A stretch of 64,000 nucleotides of DNA from Pegoplata infirma. Its lineage: Eukaryota; Arthropoda; Insecta; Diptera; Anthomyiidae. Shown piece after piece: positions 58,062-64,000 of the stretch; within the stretch, counting starts at the first letter, position 1; the number at the start of each line of letters is the position of its first letter. The notes beneath the pieces are model-generated. The model saw only the letters and a program-made list of their open reading frames with translations. It did no database searches and was not told where the DNA came from. The stretch lies in NCBI GenBank assembly GCA_963921195.1, contig OY992537.1:150071341-150135340 (forward strand). The letters run 5' to 3'. Both the position numbers and the translations under genes were made by a program.

Positions 58062-58832
58062 TAGGGTTGCCAGATACTAAAAGTCAAATAACTGGACAAC
58101 GGAAAATTTTCAGCTGGATTTTGAAAAAGTAACTGGACCCATACATAATTTATTTTTTTAATAATTTGAAAAAAAAAATCAACCGATTTTCATATGTGAC
58201 TAAATGACCGTCTCTTTTTGCCACGGCAAAATGTGAATTTTTTAAGCATTTCTATTACTTTTTCGAGCATCTCAAAATGTTGATGTTTGGCTCGTGAGGA
58301 TTGTTAGAGTATATTTTTCTTTCTAATAACCCACAAAATTAAGTCCAAAGTGGTCTAATCTGGAAATCTAAGAGGACAGCTGAAATTTCCCGGACGTGCG
58401 AAGCCAAAAAAGGGCGACAACTGACCATCATTTGCAGATTTGACCCATCCAGTCATATTTTTGTGGGGTTTTTTTAAAAGCAAAATGTACGCCAAGAATC
58501 ATTAAATCATCGACGAGCTCAAGGAAAACATTCGTGCCGAAATCAGCGCTAGACTGGCCGAGATGCTCCAAAAAGTTGTAAAAAAATTAGTGAAAATGCA
58601 AAAAAGAGCACATTTTCAGTATCCAAAAGAGGCATTTATGTTATATTTATGATTAATGTTTTATTCTAAAAGTAGTCCCAAAAAATTAAAAAAAAATATT
58701 TAACAAAAAAAAATAATTGTTAAAATTAAAGAAATCCTTTTTCAACTGGACAAATTGTGTTTTAACTGGAAACTGGACCAGACCCCAAATAACTGGAAAA
58801 TACAGGCCATTCCAGGACGTCTGCCAACCCTA
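58062..58832. mobile_element. hAT-like MITE, TIR TAGGGTTGCCAGA, perfect 8-bp TSD GTTCAGTC
   Basis: Ends TAGGGTTGCCAGATACT and GACGTCTGCCAACCCTA, flanked by GTTCAGTC (58054-58061 and 58833-58840). The paralogous site near 45521 (GGGTTCAGTCTGAAAAAGTC) is empty. Subterminal AACTGGAC words occur at both ends. The interior contains a decayed transposase piece. Confidence 0.92.
58440..58660 (+). pseudogene. Tc1/mariner-like transposase C-terminal remnant
   Basis: With frameshifts and a stop, the plus strand reads DLTHPVIFLWGF, then KSKM/AKCT, then IIDELKENIRAEISARLAEM, then LQKVVKKLVKMQKRA. This resembles the DLTP.DFFLWGYLKSKVY...ELKENIR.EI...ML..V motif run at the C-terminus of a transposase family widespread in insects. 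Recognised by motif memory; not functional. Confidence 0.5.
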
Positions 58833-59695
58833 GTTCAGTCTGAAAAATTCGTTCGGTTGGACAATAATGATCATACATCATCAAGATTGGTTATAATTTT
58901 TGTATTCTATAGGCGAATATGAACGGCACTAACGTAAATAACCAAATTTAGAAGAAAATTCGAACACTCTGACGGTATTACTGTCAGAGCTGCGAAGGAT
59001 TTCATCCCATAATAAGATTTGGTGTTAGGAATTAAATTTTTATGATTGCATTCCCCAATCACAATTTATCGAATGAATTTACATTTGATTTTAAAATATA
59101 GAATGAATTCGGTTTCTTTTTCATTCGACTTTGAAATTGAATGCGTAAGTTTTTATAAATTCAATTTTTAAAAGTATCATGAATAATAAATAAATGAAAT
59201 AAAGAATGCATTCAGTTTTTAAAATTCTCATAAACAAGAATTCGATTTAATGGTAAAAATCGAATCCATTCCAAGAAATATTGATATTTAAAGATAATTG
59301 TATTCAGTGACTATAAAAATCGAATGTATTTTATTTGTGAATTCATTCGAAAAGTGGTTAATTCTTCGAAGCTTTGATTAGCCTAAAGTATCATAAAGTC
59401 CAAAGTATATTTTTAAAATGTTCGTTAGTTTTTATTAAAAAATCTGTGTCATAAATTAGTACAAATTATTTATATTTAAAAAAATTTCAATTAATAGACG
59501 TTTTATGGAAAAAAATACAAAAAAAAATTACATACAAATTCATGTATGACAATGTATGATCATTAATGTACATGTACCCTCAAATTACGGATATGCACTT
59601 GTATGGACATCCATATATGCATCATATATGAACATACATGGTCATTTTAACCCTTAAATGCTTGAAGGAACTAAACCAGAATACAGGAATTGCGA

Positions 59696-60535
59696 TTTTT
59701 TTTTTTAATTTTAAAGAAAGCGTACAAACTTAATAGGTTGAGCCCAAACGGCTTCGCTAAATAAAGTTTTTCTGCGTAGCGGCCTTCAGCCGGGCTTAGG
59801 GATTACAAACTCCATAGATTCCTTTAGCGGCTTCGCTAAATAAAGCTTTTCTGCGTACAAACTTTATAGGTTCAGCTCAAAAGGCTTCGCTAAATAAAGC
59901 TTTTCTACGTAGCGGCATTCGGCCGGGCTTAGGGATTACAAACTCCATATATTCCTTTAGCGGCTTCGCCAAAGAAAGCTTTTCTGCGTACAAACTCCAT
60001 AGGTTCAGCCCAAACGGCTTTGCTAAATAAAGCTTTTCTGCATAGCGGCCTTCGGCCGGGCTTAGGGATTACAAACTCCATAGATTCCTTTAGCGGCTTC
60101 GCTAAAGAAAGCTTTTCTGCGTACAAACTCTATAGGTTCAGCCCAAACGGCTTCGCTAAATAAAGGTTTTCTGCGTAGCGGCCTTTGGCCGGACTTACGG
60201 ATTACTAACTCCATAGATTCCTTTAGCGGCTTCGCTAAAGAAAGATTTTCTGCGTACAAACTCCATAGGTTCAGACCAAACGGCTTCGCTAAATAAAGTT
60301 TTTCTGCGTAGCGGCCTTCGGCCGGGCTTAGGGATTACAAACTCCATAGATTTCTTTAGCGGCTTCGCTTAGGAAAGTTTTTCTGCGTACAAACTCCATA
60401 GGTTCAGCCCAAACGGCTTCGCTAAATAAAGCTTTTCTGCGTAGCGGCCTTCGGCCGGGCTTAGGGATTACAAACTCCATAGTTTCCTTTAGAGGCTTCG
60501 CTAAAGAAAGCTTTTCTGCTGGTTCAGCCCAAAAA
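59696..60535. repeat. 133-bp GC-rich tandem satellite
   Basis: The GCGGCC...GGCCG(G)GC core recurs at 59779, 59912, 60045, 60178, 60311 and 60444, exactly 133 bp apart each time. Each unit has two related halves: GGCTTCGCTAAATAAAGCTT TTCTGCGTAGCGGCC, then CTCCATAGATTCCTTTAGCG GCTTCGCTAAAGAAAGC. Units carry a GC hairpin (GCGGCCTTCGGCCGGGC). 133 is not a multiple of three, so the 65-codon minus frames are not coding. Flanked by TTAACCCTTAAATGC (59646) and ATTAACCCTTTATATC (60550). Confidence 0.95.
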
Positions 60536-60718
60536 TTAACACCAAAAAATTAACCCTTTATATCTCTGGTGTTAGAAGAGTTAGAGATTCGAATAAACGA
60601 CCAAATGAAAGCTTAGGAACTTTGCTACACACCTATGTGTTCCTTGTATGACCTTATATACGTTACATTTGTGAGATATTTGAAAATTAAAATCGCGTTT
60701 TGGTGCTTAACGGGTTAA

Positions 60719-60963
60719 TGGCATTTTTATATGTAAAGGAATGTTCGAAAGGGATTTCATCAAGCTTTCGAATGATACCAATTTCATTGAAATCGAATAA
60801 GTACTTTTTAAGATATTTAAGAAAAACGTTTTAACTTTGAAGGCCCGCCCACTCGAAAGAGGGCGTGACCGCTCCTTGAAATTGGTGCCACTCGATGTAT
60901 CTTTGACCCCTCTACCAAACCACAAAATTTTATCAAATTAGGATCCAAGGCCCTAATCTTAAC
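60719..60963. repeat. Right arm of outer inverted repeat (partner 44801-45043)
   Basis: GGCGTGACCGCTCCTTGAAA, CCACTCGATGTATCTTTGAC, CCCCTCTACCAAACCACAAA, inverse of the left arm with about 20 percent difference. The minus frame 60707-60925 mirrors the plus frame 44836-45033, a result of shared repeat ancestry. Confidence 0.75.
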
Positions 60964-61120
60964 ATATGCCAAAACAATTTACGTGAAAAAAGTAAGAATG
61001 AATTATTGGAATTAGTGATTTTGAATTTCGATTGAGATTTTTGTTTTAAATTTATTGCATATATTTTTTTCAGATGATTTTAGTATTCAACGGCATATAT
61101 TGTAAAAAACAATTTATGAC

Positions 61121-61279
61121 CCTAAAGGGGGCCATACACGATACTGCATGCTGTACAATTGGCTGGATGAAAACGTGATTTTGATCGTGTATGGGCTGGT
61201 TGGACGACCATTACAAAAACAAAATACACATGTCTATCCAGCAACCTGTACAACGAGACTGCAAGTGTATGGGCACCTT
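61121..61279. mobile_element. Short hAT-like MITE, TIR TAA(A/G)G(G/T)(G/-)GCCCATACAC
   Basis: CTAAAGGGGGCCATACACGA at 61121 and GTGTATGGGCACCTTA at 61279, with internal CCAGCC/GGCTGG and TGTACA words. TSD not clear. Confidence 0.5.
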
Positions 61280-61313
61280 AAGAAACTCTGTAAAAACGTC
61301 ACAGAAGTTTAAT

Positions 61314-61935
61314 AAAATAAGGCGACCAGATTTTGAAAATAAAAATAGAGGACTAAAAGAAAAAAATTAAAAAAAAAATCGATTTCAAAATTTTTTACAT
61401 ATTTTACAGACAAATTTACAATCACATAAATGACCACGAGTAGCACCAAGCGGTGGTCAACACCTTTTTAACGATGTATAGAAGTGAAACTCGGAAAAAA
61501 TGGCAAAGTTTAGTTTTCAGTAAAATTGAAAAGCATAAAAAAACTAACATGAACATCTTGTTATCTCGAGTCTGTGGTTAGATTTTTAAAAACTTGTATT
61601 TTTCATGAATAAAAAATTCGATCAATTTTTTATTCATGAAAAATACAAGTTATGGCCACTTTTACAAAAAGAGAATTCAGCGAGTATGAACAGAACAAGC
61701 ACGGCGCGACATTTTCCATACGATTTGACAGTAACAACCGGTGACCGCCGTAAAATAAAATTTGTTTTAATTTATAAAAATAAAAACAAATATTGATCAT
61801 GCTTTTAAAAATAAAGAGGACAAAGAGGACAGAATTTGAAAAAAGAGGACAGAAAGATGACACAAATTTTATAGAGTACAGCCAGTTAAAATAGAGTATT
61901 GTCCTCGAAAAAAGAGTACGTATGATCACCTTAAA
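61314..61935. mobile_element. hAT-like element, TIR TAAGG(C/T)GA(C/T)CA
   Basis: AATAAAATAAGGCGACCAGATTT at the left and ATGATCACCTTAAATAAAAG at the right, with AATAAAA outside both ends. Subterminal GAGGAC words recur (61353, 61815-61855). It contains a near-perfect hairpin at 61591-61655 (CTTGTATTTTTCATGAATAA against its inverse). Confidence 0.55.
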
Positions 61936-62029
61936 TAAAAGGAATTTTTACAAAGGATGCTATTTTGGAGTCTTGTCACAAAGCGCAGAATTTCTCGGAT
62001 CTTAAAGCAAGAGGGAAAGAAAGTTTGTA

Positions 62030-64000
62030 ATACCCGAGTAAAAAGGAATTTATATAAATGTATATTATTTTATATGTTTTCATAAAACCATATAAAACTA
62101 TATGAGTCAAAGTATAAAATTTTCAGCCAGATGGCAGGTAACTTATGTTTTTTCTCCCATTGAAAGAGAGCCCTACCTCTTACCTTTCCAAAATGCCCTA
62201 AATGAAGCCCATAGTTCATTCTGTTCTAAAGTTATGACCAATTGACTGAAATGAAAACAATTTTTTTTTTTTGGGTTTGGAGGCGAAATAACAGCACACA
62301 TTCACTTGTTTTTGTAAATTAACAAGTTTAAGATCTTATTTTATAACAATTTTTGGCCGTCAAATGGTCATAACTTTGGAACGGTAAGACCTATGGGCTT
62401 CTTCTATGGCATTTTGGAAAGGTAAGAGGTAGGACTATCTTTCAAGGAAAAAAAAAACATTAGTTACCTGCCATCTGGCTAATTTTATTTTTAAAAACTC
62501 TGTATCACGACAATCTCTTCTTTTTTTTAATTTTTTTGTTATTGATTCTGAAAGGTCTTCCAAAAACTTTTCCAACAAACCCAAAAACAAAAAAATCGGG
62601 ACCTTGGTTCAGAAGTTATCAATTTTACCAAACTACCCTCCGATCACCAATCCGAAAATTTTCAAACCGCTGCCATTTCGCACATTTGCATTATCGGGGA
62701 TGGTCGTAATGGACATATTTTCTTGAAATGAGCCAAGGAATACGCTGGTAAAATTCGGCGGGTCGTGACTGAATCACCCTGTATATACGCAAATTTCGTC
62801 TAAACTCAATATATATTTATAAATGGTCGCATATGTAATGGAATATATATTTTGATATAATCATGTACCCGAGTAAAAAAGTTCCTATATAGTTGTATAT
62901 AATTTTATAAACATCATATATGATTAAATAGAATTATATAGAATTTGATGCGAAAAATGAGTCGATAAAACTACATAAAATTTGATCAATGTTTCATATA
63001 TTTTGATAAATTTTTTATATAATTTTATGCGAAATTTGGGCCCCTATTTTTATATAATAACCCGAGTAAAAAAGTTCCTATATAGTTGTATATAATTTTA
63101 TAAACTTCATATATGATTAAATAGAATAATATAGAATTTGATGCGAAAAATGAGTCGATAAAACTATATAAAATTTGATCAATGTTTCATATATTTTGAT
63201 AAATTTTTTATATAATTTTATGCGAAATTTGGACCCCTATTTTTATATAATAATAGCAAAATTATATAATTAGATATAATTATATAAAAATATATAAAAT
63301 TGTATAAAAATGTATAAAACTATATATAGATACATAAAATTATATCAAGTTTTATATAAATCATAAAATTTTGTTTTAATTATATATAATTATATATAAT
63401 TTTATGTAACTTTATATAGTTTTATACAGTTTTATACAATTTTATATTTTTTTATATAATTATATCTAATTATATAATTTTGCTATTATTATATAAAAAT
63501 AGGGGTCCAAATTTCGCATAAAATTATATAAAAAATTTATCAAAATATCCCGAGTAAAAAGGAATTTATATAAATGTATATTATTTTATATGTTTTCATA
63601 AAACCATATACAACTATATGAGTCAAAGTATAAAATTATATCTCACTTTGAAATTTTCCAATTTTTTTAAATGATGTCATATAAAATCATATCTAATTAT
63701 ATTGTTCATACCCGAGTAAAAAAGATGTGATATAATCATATATGCTATTATATAGTTATTTATATTTATATATGGTTATGCATGAACTTTGATATGGACA
63801 TACAAGTTTATATATAGCATTGAATTTTTCCTTGTTTTTTAATATGATAGCATACATATTCATATCTATTTATATACTGATCTATATGAAATTTCATATG
63901 ACATATAAGGTCGGAAATTTTTGGATATGGCAGATAAATAGATATATGATTTTATTTATAATTATATTCCGAAAAATTTTTTTAAAATTTTCGAAGTCTC
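62030..64000. repeat. Cluster of TATATAA-rich palindromic MITEs starting CCCGAGTAAAAA
   Basis: CCCGAGTAAAAA starts occur at 62034, 62868, 63061, 63549 and 63711. 62868-63060 and 63061-63253 are direct copies 193 bp long. The 62034 copy is cut at 62117 and the same sequence is complete at 63549. Interiors are TATATAAAATTATAT palindromes; 63000-63540 folds on itself. No coding sequence. Confidence 0.8.
62117..62490. mobile_element. 0.37-kb palindromic insertion, TIR AGCCAGATGGCAGGTAAC
   Basis: AGCCAGATGGCAGGTAACTT and GTTACCTGCCATCTGGCT with matching CCTACCTCTTACCTTTCCAA AATGCC inside, inverted. It interrupts the first CCCGAGTAAAAA copy. Confidence 0.75.

Larger units (their letters stand above)
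57429..59655. repeat. CCCGGGTGAAAATGACC foldback family, second copy with two insertions
   Basis: Matches 45337-46182 (same words in the same order). It carries insertions at 57478-57892 and 58062-58832 that the first copy lacks. Ends in the family's ATGAACATACATGGTCATTTT at 59646. Confidence 0.75.
45048..60714. mobile_element. TTAA-flanked outer element, TIR CCC(C/G)TTAAG(T/C)(G/A)CCAAAAC
   Basis: TTAA|CCCCTTAAGTGCCAAAACCC at 45044 and, inverted, TTAA|CCCGTTAAGCACCAAAACGC at 60718. Related subterminal words continue for about 180 bp. The CCC start and TTAA site resemble piggyBac-type elements. Everything between about 45262 and 60535 is later insertion. TTAA is self-complementary and the outer arms are inverted, so this could instead be one long foldback. 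Confidence 0.4.

Noticed and set aside
59929..60259. Two 65-codon minus-strand proteins
   Set aside because: They lie in a 133-bp satellite; the period shifts frame each unit, so no protein repeat is maintained.
59696..60535. tRNA or rRNA cluster suggested by GC-rich hairpins
   Set aside because: No cloverleaf, A/B boxes or rRNA words; spacing is that of a simple satellite.

Overview
The window looks like a repeat-dense stretch of a higher-fly genome, probably a calyptrate such as a blow fly or house fly relative. This is an inference from four things: strong AT richness, a recognisable insect mind bomb 2 (mib2) gene with short introns, a 'TATACCCTCC...GAGGGTAT' interspersed repeat typical of flies, and R1-type and RNase H-bearing non-LTR retrotransposons. 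The only host gene I can support is mib2, an E3 ubiquitin ligase. Two internal exons (MIB/HERC2 domain and first REP repeat) lie on the minus strand at 20.27-20.71 kb. The large terminal exon (second REP repeat, ankyrin repeats, two RINGs, stop) lies on the plus strand at 42.65-44.69 kb. A 200-N assembly gap (28304-28503) next to about 2.1 kb of tetranucleotide repeat separates them. One gene split over both strands across a gap suggests a wrongly oriented contig, or less likely a real inversion. Layout, left part: 1-16.4 kb holds two head-to-head Helitron-like elements built of degenerate tandem arrays, with a 1.9-kb palindrome (9689-11600) between them. The left one is interrupted by insertions nested five deep (hAT-like 4526-9666, hAT-like 5073-9484, LINE 5496-9117, hAT-like 6322-8762). 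16.46-19.56 kb is another 8-bp-TSD element containing a 21-bp minisatellite. The mib2 internal exons follow. 21.6-25.3 kb is a Helitron-like element carrying a palindromic insertion. 26.0-28.3 kb is a truncated R1-like retrotransposon (Gag with CCHC knuckles, then endonuclease) bounded by CTGT/CAGT microsatellites. Then come the gap and the (GACA)n/(GACT)n block. Right part: 30.8-42.6 kb holds hAT-like, Transib-like and TA-target elements, probably within the large mib2 intron. After the mib2 3' end, 44.8-60.96 kb is a nested set of inverted-repeat elements. It includes a chimeric element, a perfect 113-bp-arm hairpin and a 133-bp GC-rich satellite. 61-64 kb is a cluster of MITE-like palindromes, many starting CCCGAGTAAAAA. 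I recognised no tRNA, rRNA or CRISPR. Element classes rest on terminal inverted repeats (TIRs) and target-site duplications (TSDs) read by eye. Superfamily names are tentative unless coding remnants support them.
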